Source: VRUE01 sp963728835 (lineage in GTDB: Bacteria > Actinomycetota > Thermoleophilia > Solirubrobacterales > 70-9). From it: a DNA stretch of 64,000 bases. Position 1 is the stretch's first letter. The number at the start of each line of letters is the position of its first letter. Position numbers and translations under genes: made by a program. Shown here one piece after another: positions 8,364 to 16,683 of the stretch. The DNA lies in contig CAVSKZ010000001.1 in assembly GCA_963728835.1 (NCBI GenBank), forward strand, positions 434,001 to 498,000, written 5' to 3'. Under the pieces are notes generated by a model that was given only the letters and a program-made list of their open reading frames with translations, did not search any database and had not been told where the DNA came from.

Positions 8364-8894
8364 CTACGCAGGCAGCGGAGCGCCGTCGTTCGGCGAGGCG
8401 CCGGCACCGTAGTCCTCGCCCGAGCCGATCGGGCGCTCCTCCTCGACGTGCCAGTTCTGGTTGAAGGCGTAGAGGGCGACGGCGATCGTGATCAGTTGCA
8501 GGATCACGAGGACGATCACCAGCAGGCCGATCAGCGTCACCGGGATCAGCGCCTCCTCGAAGCCGGCCTTGTCGCGGGCGAACCAGCTGTCGGCTCCGAC
8601 GGCGCAGAGGATCGCCAGGATCATCGAGAGGGCGGCGGCGACGGGGAGGATGCCCCGGTTCCAGCGGAAGACGAGGAAGGCGAAGAAGGCGTAGAGCAGG
8701 GCGAAGATCAGGCAGACGACACCCATGCCGCCACCGCCGGTCATCAGCGAGAAGCCGGCGATCGTCACGATCGCCGCGATCACCGCCGTGGCCGCGAGCA
8801 GGACGACGAGCACGAACTTGGTCGTGACCGACTCGGCCTTCTCTCGATTTGGCCGCCACAGTTCATAACCGGGCCTGACCTCTCCAACCGCCAC
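8364..8894 (-). CDS. Four-TM membrane protein, unknown
   Basis: A 176-residue protein with about four hydrophobic segments, starting near residue 26 (FVLVVLLAATAVIAAIV) and ending in a polar acidic tail (EEERPIGSGEDYGAGA). It has no catalytic motif and no family I recognise. It lies alone between two tRNA-Leu genes that point away from each other. The ATG at 8894 is the first in frame. Confidence 0.65.
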   Translation of the reverse strand: MAVGEVRPGYELWRPNREKAESVTTKFVLVVLLAATAVIAAIVTIAGFSLMTGGGGMGVVCLIFALLYAFFAFLVFRWNRGILPVAAALSMILAILCAVGADSWFARDKAGFEEALIPVTLIGLLVIVLVILQLITIAVALYAFNQNWHVEEERPIGSGEDYGAGASPNDGAPLPA

Positions 8895-8964
8895 GCGACG
8901 ATCATAGAATCTGGGAGCGACGGCGCGGCATTGGTCGCGCGTTAAGCCCGGTCCGGGCAGCCAC

Positions 8965-9048
8965 GCGGGCGTGGCGGAATTGGCATACGCGCCAGGTTTA
9001 GGTCCTGGTGGGCTTCGGCCCGTGGGGGTTCAAGTCCCTCCGCCCGCA
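8965..9048 (+). tRNA. tRNA-Leu (TAG anticodon)
   Basis: Acceptor GCGGGCG pairs with CGCCCGC, discriminator A. The anticodon loop reads TTTAGGT, anticodon TAG. A long variable arm (GGTGGGCTTCGGCCCGT) marks class II, and the T-arm is GGGTTCAAGTCCC. Confidence 0.95.
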
Positions 9049-9088
9049 TTCTCAGCGGCCCCACGGCCGTTACGATGCCTTTTTCCCT

Positions 9089-9162
9089 GGGGCAGTGGCC
9101 AAACTGGCTAAGGCACCGGTCTCCAAAACCGGCGATTCTAGGTTCGAGTCCTAGCTGCCCCG
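9089..9162 (+). tRNA. tRNA-Trp (CCA anticodon)
   Basis: Acceptor GGGGCAG pairs with CTGCCCC, discriminator G. The anticodon stem CCGGT/ACCGG encloses loop CTCCAAA, anticodon CCA. The T-arm is CTAGGTTCGAGTCCTAG. It lies 40 bases after tRNA-Leu(TAG), probably on the same transcript. Confidence 0.95.
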
Positions 9163-9214
9163 CTCCGTTTCCGCTCGGATGTTTGGCCGCTCCCCCTACG
9201 GGCAGTCGGGATGC

Positions 9215-10156
9215 ATGGCCTCCGGGAAGAGCAGCTGGCTTGCGACCCTGAAACGGACCTTCACCGAGTTCCGCGAGGACAACCTCAGCGACTGGGCAGC
9301 CGCGCTCACCTACTACGGGCTGCTCGCGCTCTTCCCGGCGCTGATCGCGCTCGTCTCGCTGATCGGGCTGGTCGGCGATCCGCAGGAGACGACGGAAACG
9401 CTGACCGAGATAGTGACCTCGATCGGCCCCCAGTCGGCCGCTGAGACCTTCTCCGGCCCGATCGAATCGATCGCCGAGAACCGCGGCACGGCCGGTTTCG
9501 CCTTCGTGCTCGGGCTTGCCGTCGCGCTCTGGTCGGCGTCGGGGTACGTCGGCGCTTTCATCCGGGCCTCTAACGTGATCTACGAGGTCCCCGAGGGGCG
9601 GCCGTTCTGGAAGCTGCGGCCACTGCAGCTCCTGATCACCCTGGTGATGGTCCTCCTCACCGCCGTGGTGGCGCTGGGCCTAGTCCTGACCGGTCCGGTC
9701 GTCGAGGCGGTCGCCGAGCCGATCGGCCTCTCGGACACGGCGGTCACGGTCTGGAACATCGCAAAGTGGCCGGTGCTCGTGGCGATGGTGATCGCGATGA
9801 TCGGGATGCTCTACTACGCGTCGCCGAACGTCAGGCTCCGCGGCTTCAAGTGGGTCACGCCGGGAACCGTCGTCGCCGTCGTGGTCTGGGCGGTGGCCTC
9901 GGCGGCATTCGCCTTCTACGTCGCCAACTTCGGCTCCTACGACAAGACCTACGGCACCCTGGGCGGCCTCGTCGCCCTGCTCGTCTGGTTCTGGATCACC
10001 AACCTGGCGATCCTCTTCGGCCACCAGCTCAACGCCGAGCGCGAGCGCAGCCTCGAGATCGACGAGGGACGGCCGGGAGCGGAGAGCGACCTGAAGCTGG
10101 AGCCCCGGTCGGAGCCGAAGGAGCCGCGAACGACGGGGGGCCAGCCTGGCGGGTAG
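9215..10156 (+). CDS. YihY/BrkB-family inner-membrane protein
   Basis: About 313 residues with the YihY features: N-terminal NLSDWAAALTYYGLLALFPALI, a central membrane block, VRLRGFKWVTPG and a C-terminal KTYGTLGGLVALLVWFWI segment followed by a charged tail. These are six-helix membrane proteins of uncertain function, possibly transport or envelope physiology. The ATG at 9215 gives the usual start; an upstream ATG at 9179 is in frame but adds an untypical leader. It follows tRNA-Trp. Confidence 0.88.
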   Translation: MASGKSSWLATLKRTFTEFREDNLSDWAAALTYYGLLALFPALIALVSLIGLVGDPQETTETLTEIVTSIGPQSAAETFSGPIESIAENRGTAGFAFVLGLAVALWSASGYVGAFIRASNVIYEVPEGRPFWKLRPLQLLITLVMVLLTAVVALGLVLTGPVVEAVAEPIGLSDTAVTVWNIAKWPVLVAMVIAMIGMLYYASPNVRLRGFKWVTPGTVVAVVVWAVASAAFAFYVANFGSYDKTYGTLGGLVALLVWFWITNLAILFGHQLNAERERSLEIDEGRPGAESDLKLEPRSEPKEPRTTGGQPGG

Positions 10157-11383
10157 CTACCCCTTAGCGGCCTGCAGCCCGATCAGCTCGTAGTACCCGA
10201 TCAGGTAGAGGTGGCGGCCATCGGAGACCATCGGCGTGTAGCCGGCCTGGCGCAGCTGGAAGGCCTTGCGGCCGGTGTGGACGTCGATGCCGATCGTCTC
10301 GCGGGTCTTGAAGCTCGAGGTGTAGACGGTGTGCCCGATCACCGTCGCGGTGCCGGGCACCGGGCCACCGACGTCGTGGCGCCAGCGCTGCTTTCCGCTG
10401 AGCGCGTGCAGGGCGTAGAAGTGCTCGTCGTAGGAGCCGATGTAGACGGTCGGCGGGGTGCCGGGCACGCGAGCGACGGCGGGGGAGCCGTAGACGAAGT
10501 CGTTCGTCGGGAAGGACCAGCTGACCTTCCCCGTCCTTTCGTCGAAGGCGAAGACCGTGCCGTCGTCGCGGCCGGCATAGACCTTGCCGAAGGCGATCGC
10601 CGGCGAGGAATAGAAGCCGCCCTCGCCAAAGGGCGCGACGCGGGTCGTGTTCGTGCGCCAGATCGGCTTGCCGCTGGCGGCGTCGAGGCAGAACATCGCT
10701 CCCTGGTAGTCGGCGACGAAGACGCGTCCGCGGTGGAAGCTGGGGCTCGCTTTGATCGCCCCGGGCGAGTTGAACTGCCAGAGCACCCGGCCGTCGCTGG
10801 CCCGTACCGCCACCACGTTGGTCTTGTCGGTGCCGAGGTAGAGCGTGCCACCGACCGCCATCGGTGAGGACTCGAGGTGGCCGCCGAGCTTGCGCCTCCA
10901 GGCCGGCTTGCCCGTCCCGGCGTCGACCGCGACCAGGTTGCCGTCGACGTAGGCGAAGAAGACCTTTCCCCGGTGGTAGACCGGTGCGGTGACGTCGGTG
11001 GGCGTGCCGGAGCCCTTGGGGTCGGTGATCCGTTCCCAGAGGATCTTGCGGTCGCTCAGCCGCACCGCTTTCGCGTTGCCGTACTTGTTGACGAGGTAGG
11101 CGATCCCGTTGGCGACCGCCGGCGGGAACTCGATCAGCGCGTGGGTGTCGATCGACCACGTTTCTCGCAGCGGCGGGTTGAGCGTGCGCCGCTGGGCGGG
11201 CAGGTAGTGGGTGCGCTCCGGCACGCGACCGAAGAGAGGCCAGGGGACGAGAGCCCCCTCGCCCGCCGAACGTCGGTTGCCACCGCTGCTGTCAGAGCTT
11301 CCCCAGCTGGCGAGCGCCAGCGTGCCTGCGACCGCCGCGATGGCGACCGCCGCGATCCCCCGGGCTTTGTTGCGCGCGGCCAT
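10157..11383 (-). CDS. PQQ-like beta-propeller repeat protein, secreted or membrane-anchored
   Basis: 408 residues: an N-terminal hydrophobic signal or anchor (IAAVAIAAVAGTLALASW), then a propeller made of repeated blades such as NLVAVDAGTGKPAWRRKLGG, VVAVRASDGRVLWQF, MFCLDAASGKPIWRTN and VFAFDERTGKVSWSF. These have the ALDxxTGKxxW signature of PQQ/YVTN-type repeats. No dehydrogenase active site is apparent, so it is more likely a BamB-like binding or scaffold protein than an enzyme. It starts 62 bases after tRNA-Gly on the same strand. Confidence 0.85.
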   Translation of the reverse strand: MAARNKARGIAAVAIAAVAGTLALASWGSSDSSGGNRRSAGEGALVPWPLFGRVPERTHYLPAQRRTLNPPLRETWSIDTHALIEFPPAVANGIAYLVNKYGNAKAVRLSDRKILWERITDPKGSGTPTDVTAPVYHRGKVFFAYVDGNLVAVDAGTGKPAWRRKLGGHLESSPMAVGGTLYLGTDKTNVVAVRASDGRVLWQFNSPGAIKASPSFHRGRVFVADYQGAMFCLDAASGKPIWRTNTTRVAPFGEGGFYSSPAIAFGKVYAGRDDGTVFAFDERTGKVSWSFPTNDFVYGSPAVARVPGTPPTVYIGSYDEHFYALHALSGKQRWRHDVGGPVPGTATVIGHTVYTSSFKTRETIGIDVHTGRKAFQLRQAGYTPMVSDGRHLYLIGYYELIGLQAAKG

Positions 11384-11444
11384 CGGTTCTCTGAATCGGC
11401 TCTGGAGACCGGAAAGCTTGAGCCCTGCTCGGGCTGCAGAAGAG

Positions 11445-11515
11445 AGCGGCGGACGGGAATCGAACCCGCGTCATCAGCTTGGAAGGCTGAGGCTCTACCG
11501 TTGAGCTACCGCCGC
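11445..11515 (-). tRNA. tRNA-Gly (TCC anticodon)
   Basis: On the minus strand, acceptor GCGGCGG pairs with CCGCCGC and the discriminator is T as usual for tRNA-Gly. The anticodon loop contains CTTCCAA, anticodon TCC. The T-arm is CGGGTTCGATTCCCG. Confidence 0.95.
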
Positions 11516-11545
11516 ACGCCAATCAGGCAGAATGTAAGCCAGTCA

Positions 11546-11619
11546 CGGGGAGTGGCGCAGTCTGGTAGCGCACTCGGCTGGGGGCCGAGCGGTCGCAGGT
11601 TCAAATCCTGTCTCCCCGA
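11546..11619 (+). tRNA. tRNA-Pro (GGG anticodon)
   Basis: Acceptor CGGGGAG pairs with CTCCCCG, discriminator A. The anticodon stem CTCGG/CCGAG encloses CTGGGGG, anticodon GGG. The T-arm is CAGGTTCAAATCCTG. The lower-GC accessory region begins directly after it. Confidence 0.95.
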
Positions 11620-12257
11620 TTTGGTGAAGCGCCCCGTCAGGATGCGACTAATCCCGACAGGTCGGCTTCACGACGCGGATGCTGCCGCGCTGTCGAAGGT
11701 GCCGGTCGTCAACCGCATCCGTGCGTAGATCGGCGTCTCCGACCCGGAATCGGTAGCTGGCTGGTAGCTGAGCGGCTGGTAGCGAGGCCGCAGCTACCAC
11801 CCCAAAGGGCCGACACGGACGAAGCCGCCCAGCAGAGGACGGCTTCGCGCGATCTTCTCTCGCCGTCTCGGGCAGCGAGGAGGTGGGCCGAAGGATAGGC
11901 CACCGAAAATGGCCCACGAGAGGCGGCGGGGGCGAACCCGGCCTAACGGCATACCCGGACCCGGATCGGATTCGGTCGGCCAGCGAACCCGGCGGCGGCA
12001 GCCGCGACAGGCGGGCGAAGGCGCGATACCCGGCGACCCGTGGCGAGGGGAAGGCTGCCAGGCGTCCATTGCCGATCAGCGAGGGCGAGCCGTTTCGGGT
12101 TTCGTCTTTCTCTCAGGGTTCTAGAGACCTTGCGGCATCTTTCCTGGGCCCGGTGGGGTATGCCAGGAAAAGGGGTTCCTATGGCCGCGTGATCTTCATG
12201 TCCGGAGTGATCCCTACCGTGAAAGGGCTAACCGACGAGAAGACAGGAGGCCCGACA
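11620..12257. other. Non-coding stretch after tRNA-Pro, possible island edge
   Basis: There is no convincing gene here. Around 11750-11800 the element CTGGTAGC recurs twice and GGTAGCT has an inverted partner AGCTACC. Long open frames on both strands are arginine/proline-rich and look like GC-driven shadows. This stretch would be expected to hold an attachment site if the following genes are an island, but no copy of the tRNA 3' end was found downstream. Confidence 0.4.
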
Positions 12258-12680
12258 ATGAAGCGCGGGGAAGGATTTATTGACTGGGGTACGGCAAAGA
12301 TCGCGGTCACCGACGATCCGCAGTCGCATACGTTGACCGTTGACGTGGTCGGTGACCTCGGCAGCCACTGGCGGGTCGCATTCCAGAACATGATGCAGAT
12401 TCACAACCAGGACCAGGCCCGCCGCCCACGGGCGTGGGGCAACGTCTCTCTCAACGGCACCGGGAGCACGATGGGCGGCACAGAGATTCAGGTTGACGAC
12501 GTCAAGCCCGGAGCCGAAGACGATTTGAAAGCGCAATTGGATCAACTGGCGAAGTTGGCCAGCCAGAACGCAGTTCCCAAGGCGGAAAATGACGAGCGCC
12601 TTCGTGCGGAGAAACACACGAGGGCGCAGGAGCGCGCGAACCAGGCCACGGAGATGGAGGAGCGCTTCCGTGCCGCCTGA
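12258..12680 (+). CDS. Hypothetical protein with C-terminal coiled coil
   Basis: 140 residues. The start is fixed by AGGAGG ending 8 bases before the ATG at 12258; the longer open frame upstream lacks such a site. The N-terminal half (GFIDWGTAKIAVTDD, HTLTVDVVGDLG) looks beta-rich. Residues 85-140 are charged and helical (AENDERLRAEKHTRAQERAN), likely a coiled coil. No family recognised. It overlaps the next small gene by 11 bases, suggesting co-translation. Confidence 0.6.
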   Translation: MKRGEGFIDWGTAKIAVTDDPQSHTLTVDVVGDLGSHWRVAFQNMMQIHNQDQARRPRAWGNVSLNGTGSTMGGTEIQVDDVKPGAEDDLKAQLDQLAKLASQNAVPKAENDERLRAEKHTRAQERANQATEMEERFRAA

Positions 12681-12900
12681 GGGGCAGATCCTCGACAAGT
12701 TGAGTGGTCCGGCGAAGATGGCGCTAACGAGCCTTGAAGAACGGCCGGACCTGAACACTCCCAACGCAATCTCGGCAGGTCCCTTCGGCTTGCAGCAGAT
12801 CAGCACCGGGGAATTCGATGCCGGGTTGCGCGAGTTGGAGGCGGCGGGCTTGGCGGTTCAGAGCTTTTCCGGCTGGCGTCTGGTCGATCAATCCGGCTAG
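12670..12900 (+). CDS. Small hypothetical protein
   Basis: 76 residues from a GTG at 12670 that overlaps the previous gene's end. The sequence (ILDKLSGPAKMALTSLEE, ELEAAGLAVQSFSGWRL) suggests a small helical or winged-helix fold. The start is uncertain, as an earlier in-frame ATG at 12589 exists. Function unknown; part of the island gene run. Confidence 0.45.
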   Translation: MPPEGQILDKLSGPAKMALTSLEERPDLNTPNAISAGPFGLQQISTGEFDAGLRELEAAGLAVQSFSGWRLVDQSG

Positions 12901-12936
12901 GGGCAACGTGTCACTGGCCGCCCTGGTACAGAAGGC

Positions 12937-13893
12937 ATGACCTCGAAAAAACGTCGACCCGGTCGCTGCTGGGCTTGCGGTGAGCCCCATCTCGCGGTGG
13001 GCGATCCTCCTGAGCACATCGGCGGATCGGCCTTGGGCAGCACCCTGACGACTGACCGTTTTGCCTGGGATTGCAACCGCGAGTTGGGTCGCCGTATCGA
13101 TCAGCCGTTCATGCGCGACTTTCTCGTCTCGGTCAGTAGGGCGCGTCACGGTGTCCGGGACCCTCGCCACCCTCGTCGTCCGCCGCCGAACCCCCGCCAT
13201 CACGCGAAGACGGCAGAGGGGCAGCGCGTCGTTTTCGACTGGCGTGATGGGAAAGTCACCGTACCGCCGCGTGTTTTCGAGGATGAGGGCCAGGTGGTCG
13301 TCAGCGCGGAAACCGAGCAGGAGGCTCGCCGGGCCGCAGAGGTGAAGATTGCTCGGTTGCGTCGGAGGGGCCAAGAGTTCAAGCCAGGGATGGTGGTGCG
13401 CCAGGCGAAAATGGAGGGGACGGAGGAAGCGCGAATGACGCTCTCGCTCAGCAGCACGATCCGGGCGAGGGTGGCTGCGAAGATCGCGCTCGGCACCTTT
13501 TCGTTGGTGCTTCCCGAAGACTGGCTCGATACGACCACGGCAAAGCTGCTGCAAAGCTGGTTGTGGAATGAGGCTCCGAGGACCTCGGACGGCGAGAAGA
13601 TCTTTGCCATCCCGAGGAGAGTGCCCGAGCCAATGGACAAGTTCTGCCGACCCCCGGAGCATGCTTTGTTTTTCCTCCCCAGCACCAAGGCGCACGCGAA
13701 TCTCGGCATCGCCCTGTTCGGTGAAGAGTTCATGGTGGTTGGCACCGGTCCCCTTGACCATCCCGCGCCTGAAACGGCATGGTTGCTCGATCCCATTGCT
13801 GGCACTCATCGGGAGACGACCTTCTCGGATTTGGTGATGCGGGTGCGGTACGCCTACGCCGAAAAATCGCACAGGAACCGCAACTGGATATAG
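12937..13893 (+). CDS. HNH-type nuclease-like protein
   Basis: 318 residues. The first 50 contain CWACG, PPEHI and AWDCNRELG, the Cys-Cys/His/Cys-Asn layout of HNH_5-type nucleases (zinc CxxC, central His after Glu, then CN). The remaining 260 residues are unfamiliar and could be a specificity or effector domain. It sits on the lower-GC island and is followed 47 bases later by a GIY-YIG protein, so the two may work together. Confidence 0.65.
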   Translation: MTSKKRRPGRCWACGEPHLAVGDPPEHIGGSALGSTLTTDRFAWDCNRELGRRIDQPFMRDFLVSVSRARHGVRDPRHPRRPPPNPRHHAKTAEGQRVVFDWRDGKVTVPPRVFEDEGQVVVSAETEQEARRAAEVKIARLRRRGQEFKPGMVVRQAKMEGTEEARMTLSLSSTIRARVAAKIALGTFSLVLPEDWLDTTTAKLLQSWLWNEAPRTSDGEKIFAIPRRVPEPMDKFCRPPEHALFFLPSTKAHANLGIALFGEEFMVVGTGPLDHPAPETAWLLDPIAGTHRETTFSDLVMRVRYAYAEKSHRNRNWI

Positions 13894-13940
13894 ACGGTGG
13901 GTAGCGGGACCGCCCCGAACTGATCGCCTACGGTAAACGA

Positions 13941-14483
13941 ATGGCAATTGCGCGGAACGATCCCAAGATTCGCGAACGCGAGAACCGTTGGGGTGAGCAG
14001 GTAACGCGCCAGCTCCCCGAGTTGCTCACCCCACTCTTGAATTCGCCGGTCTACGGCCTGGGCAACGGTCGCGAGCTTCCCCCGGTAGAGCAGCGCTACG
14101 GCGTGTATCTGTTCTCCGAGCGAGGTAGGCCCCGCTACGTCGGCCGCGTCGGGCTGACCGATCGATCGAAGCGGGCGGGCAAGACGTACTCCAGCTTTCG
14201 CACCCGCCTTCGCGGTCACGTCCGACCCCGGCATAACCAGGGCACCTACGCCTACGCGCGAACCGTCAAGCACTTCCACACTAAGAAGCTGCCGCTGGCC
14301 GGGACGCGCAAAGCCAACTGCGAAGACCCCGAGTTCATGGCCGAGTTTCAGCGCCAGTGCGAACGCATTCGCCGCATGGATGTCCAGGTGGTCGAGATCA
14401 CCGACAACCGCTTGGCGGCGGTCTTCGAGGTCTATGCGGCAACTGCCTTGGGCTTGGACGGCCAAACCTTCGCGGTCAGTTAG
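13941..14483 (+). CDS. GIY-YIG-fold nuclease-like protein
   Basis: 180 residues. GVYLFSERGRPRYVGRVG fits the GIY(10-11)YIG pattern, the downstream FRTRLRGH could supply the catalytic Arg, and FEVYAAT near residue 163 could supply the metal-binding Glu. These are the three hallmarks of the GIY-YIG fold. No second domain is present. It lies directly behind the HNH-type gene on the island. Assignment is by motif order only. Confidence 0.65.
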   Translation: MAIARNDPKIRERENRWGEQVTRQLPELLTPLLNSPVYGLGNGRELPPVEQRYGVYLFSERGRPRYVGRVGLTDRSKRAGKTYSSFRTRLRGHVRPRHNQGTYAYARTVKHFHTKKLPLAGTRKANCEDPEFMAEFQRQCERIRRMDVQVVEITDNRLAAVFEVYAATALGLDGQTFAVS

Positions 14484-14777
14484 AGCGGAGTGAGCACTGA
14501 GACTGGAGCGGGCACCGCTCGCAGCCGGTCGAGGTCTACGGCGCTCAGAGTCACGCGCGGTGACTTCGCACCGCTGGCGGTGGGAGGCGCTGGGACTGGA
14601 CCCTGCGCTCGATGGCCCGTCATCAGGTCGGATCGAGGTTGGCGAAGCCAGTCATCGTCGTCCCGAGAAGTGAGCGCTGCTCATCCGGCGCTTTAACGTG
14701 GGCGGCGTTCTCACAGGCCAACCCATTTTCAGTGCGATGTAGACAAGACCTTCCGAATCTTCTGCCATCCTTCAGCG
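14484..14777. other. Intergenic region, no convincing gene
   Basis: About 290 bases separate the GIY-YIG gene from the first ORF6N gene. A 68-codon open frame at 14490 is Ser/Arg-rich with no recognisable motif and was not accepted. No clear terminator hairpin or repeat was noticed. Confidence 0.4.
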
Positions 14778-15335
14778 ATGGCGAAGCCGAAAGAGGAGAG
14801 AATCTCATCGGAACTGGTCTCAGCGCCTGCGATCGAGCAGCGGATCTTCGTCGTCCGAGGGCGACAGGTGATGCTCGACGAAGACCTCGCGGACCTCTAT
14901 GGGGTCGCGACCAAGAGGCTGGTCGAGCAGGTGAAGCGGAACGTAGACCGCTTCCCGGAGGACTTCATGTTCCAGCTCAACAAGGAAGAGGCGGCGGCTT
15001 TGAGGTCGCAGATTGCGACCTCAAACACCGGCCGGGGCGGGCGTCGCTACGCGCCATACGTCTTCACTGAGCAGGGGGTAGCGATGCTCTCGTCGGTTCT
15101 TCGGAGCAAAAGGGCTATCGCCGTCAACATCGAGATCATGCGGACGTTCGTAGAGTTGCGGCGCGTTGCCAGTTCCTACGCAGCGATTGAGGACAGGTTG
15201 GAGCAGATCGAACGAGGGATGGGCGAGCACGACGATCAGCTGGCGCAGATCTTCAACGCCCTCCGCCAGCTGATCGCTCCGCCAGCGCAACCAAAGCGCC
15301 CAATTGGCTTCAGGATCCGGGAGGACGACGAGTAG
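14778..15335 (+). CDS. ORF6N-domain protein (copy 1)
   Basis: 185 residues. The ORF6N DNA-binding domain covers about 15-115 (RIFVVRGRQVMLDEDLADLY, then RFPEDFMFQL, FTEQGVAMLSSVLRS, AVNIEIMRTFVELRR). A C-terminal coiled coil (IEDRLEQIERGMGEHDDQL) follows and the protein ends in PIGFRIREDDE. ORF6N proteins come from phage and mobile elements, often as antirepressors or regulators. A close paralogue lies at 16684. The gene between them is therefore bracketed by two phage-type regulators. Confidence 0.88.
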   Translation: MAKPKEERISSELVSAPAIEQRIFVVRGRQVMLDEDLADLYGVATKRLVEQVKRNVDRFPEDFMFQLNKEEAAALRSQIATSNTGRGGRRYAPYVFTEQGVAMLSSVLRSKRAIAVNIEIMRTFVELRRVASSYAAIEDRLEQIERGMGEHDDQLAQIFNALRQLIAPPAQPKRPIGFRIREDDE

Positions 15336-15402
15336 CCGCAGCCAACCCCTCGACGCGGTCAAATACCACCGCTACAGCCTGTAGCTTGCCAGCGATTGGT
15401 TT

Positions 15403-16104
15403 ATGACTTCTCAAGCAGTCGCCGCAACGTTCGTCTTGGTCGCGCTCCAGCTCGTAGTTTTGCGTGCTGGTCAACACGCAAAACCCAGCCTCTACTTCAC
15501 CACGAGCTCCCTTTTCGATCGACGCTCCGACGTTTCGGGGACAGCGGTCTTGTTCCGCCTCTCGATTCCATTCGCCGCCGGGGCGCTTGCCGCATTGCTG
15601 GTGTCCGACGATGCGCTCCTCGTCGGGGCAGTATCCGGTGGCGCAACCTGGTTCCTTGTCATCTGGCCGATTATCTGGAATCCCCGCCTCGTAAGTCATC
15701 GATATTCCTGGCCCTTCGTGGGAGTTCTAGCGGCGTTCTGGCTGGCGTTTATCTCCCTGCCACTCGCTGGTGGTGCTCTGGTAGAGATGATCACGAGCGT
15801 GGTCTCGGCTGAAGGTGCCGAGTGGAAATCGCAATACGCCTGGGGACTCGTCACCGGAGTGACCTTTACGGCTGTCGCTGAGGGTACGAGCTGGATTGCG
15901 AGAAGGAGGCTTAGCTTCGCAGATGATCGATCCCCGGTGGACTCAAGCCGAGGAGATGAAGACGAAGTGGATTGGGAGGAAGGCGACCGATCGGAATCGG
16001 CCCTCGGTGAATTTTTCCTCCTCTATGGCACCGAGACCTTCGGATTTGCGGCAATAGCCGTATGCGTCGTTGCGTTGATTTCACTGGCTCGCAGGCAGAG
16101 CTGA
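15403..16104 (+). CDS. Multi-pass membrane protein, unknown
   Basis: 233 residues with about five hydrophobic segments: residues 5-22, 48-88, 101-130, 142-160 and a last one at 214-229. An acidic cytosolic-looking loop (SSRGDEDEVDWEEGDRSESA) precedes the last helix. No family recognised. Its stop overlaps the start of the lysozyme-like gene (TGATG), a strong sign of translational coupling. Together they may form a two-gene module inserted between the ORF6N genes. Confidence 0.65.
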   Translation: MTSQAVAATFVLVALQLVVLRAGQHAKPSLYFTTSSLFDRRSDVSGTAVLFRLSIPFAAGALAALLVSDDALLVGAVSGGATWFLVIWPIIWNPRLVSHRYSWPFVGVLAAFWLAFISLPLAGGALVEMITSVVSAEGAEWKSQYAWGLVTGVTFTAVAEGTSWIARRRLSFADDRSPVDSSRGDEDEVDWEEGDRSESALGEFFLLYGTETFGFAAIAVCVVALISLARRQS

Positions 16105-16637
16105 TGTTTGCGCAGGAAGGAGTCCGCGCAGGTCACAGGTTTGAACGTGGGTCCCTTGGACAGACGGTCAGATGCACTGCCAACCAGCAGGGTCTTCACC
16201 CCGCCGCACTCGGGGCTGTTCTGGCGATTGAGACGCATGCGCGGGGGCAGGTCTGGCGGTTGATCGAGCGAGCCTCCGCTCGTGTATTCCTTGCTCTTGG
16301 CCTAAGTGCAAAGGTCGAGGGAATGAGTGTTGGTATCGCACAGATTCAGCCCCGACGGCTGTCGCATCCCATCGATCTCGCCGGTCGACTTAGAAGGCTG
16401 CGCCAAACCGAGGAAAGCGTCGATCTATGTGGTCAGATCCTTGCTGAGATCTGCCTCGAAGCGCGTATCCCTCTGGATACATCCCAATGGTCAAGGGGCG
16501 ATTGGAGAACGATCGCAAGGAGCTACAGCGGGGATGACCGATACGCAGATGCGCTAATGGCGGCCTATCGCGTCCTGGCTCGTACAGAGTTCGCTCAGTC
16601 TCGCCTTGGCCACGCGGTTCAAATACCGTCCGGTTAG
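16104..16637 (+). CDS. Lysozyme/transglycosylase-like protein
   Basis: 177 residues from the ATG coupled to the preceding stop. LGAVLAIETHARG places a Glu where lysozyme-fold transglycosylases keep their catalytic Glu. MSVGIAQIQPRR matches the conserved G-x-x-Q strand, and ARSYSGDDRYADALMAAYRV resembles the C-terminal YNGxxxYAxxV motif. No signal peptide is seen, so the coupled membrane protein might anchor or export it. Peptidoglycan cleavage is inferred from motif order and not certain. Confidence 0.5.
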   Translation: MFAQEGVRAGHRFERGSLGQTVRCTANQQGLHPAALGAVLAIETHARGQVWRLIERASARVFLALGLSAKVEGMSVGIAQIQPRRLSHPIDLAGRLRRLRQTEESVDLCGQILAEICLEARIPLDTSQWSRGDWRTIARSYSGDDRYADALMAAYRVLARTEFAQSRLGHAVQIPSG

Positions 16638-16683
16638 GGCGATCTCAGACAATAAGCTCCGGCCTGTTTGCCATCATGCTGGC

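Noticed and set aside
11883..12257. Upstream extension of the island's first gene
   Set aside because: The frame is open but Arg/Gly-rich, and a good AGGAGG site fixes the start at 12258.
14490..14696. 68-codon open frame between the GIY-YIG and ORF6N genes
   Set aside because: Ser/Arg-rich with no start signal and no recognisable fold.
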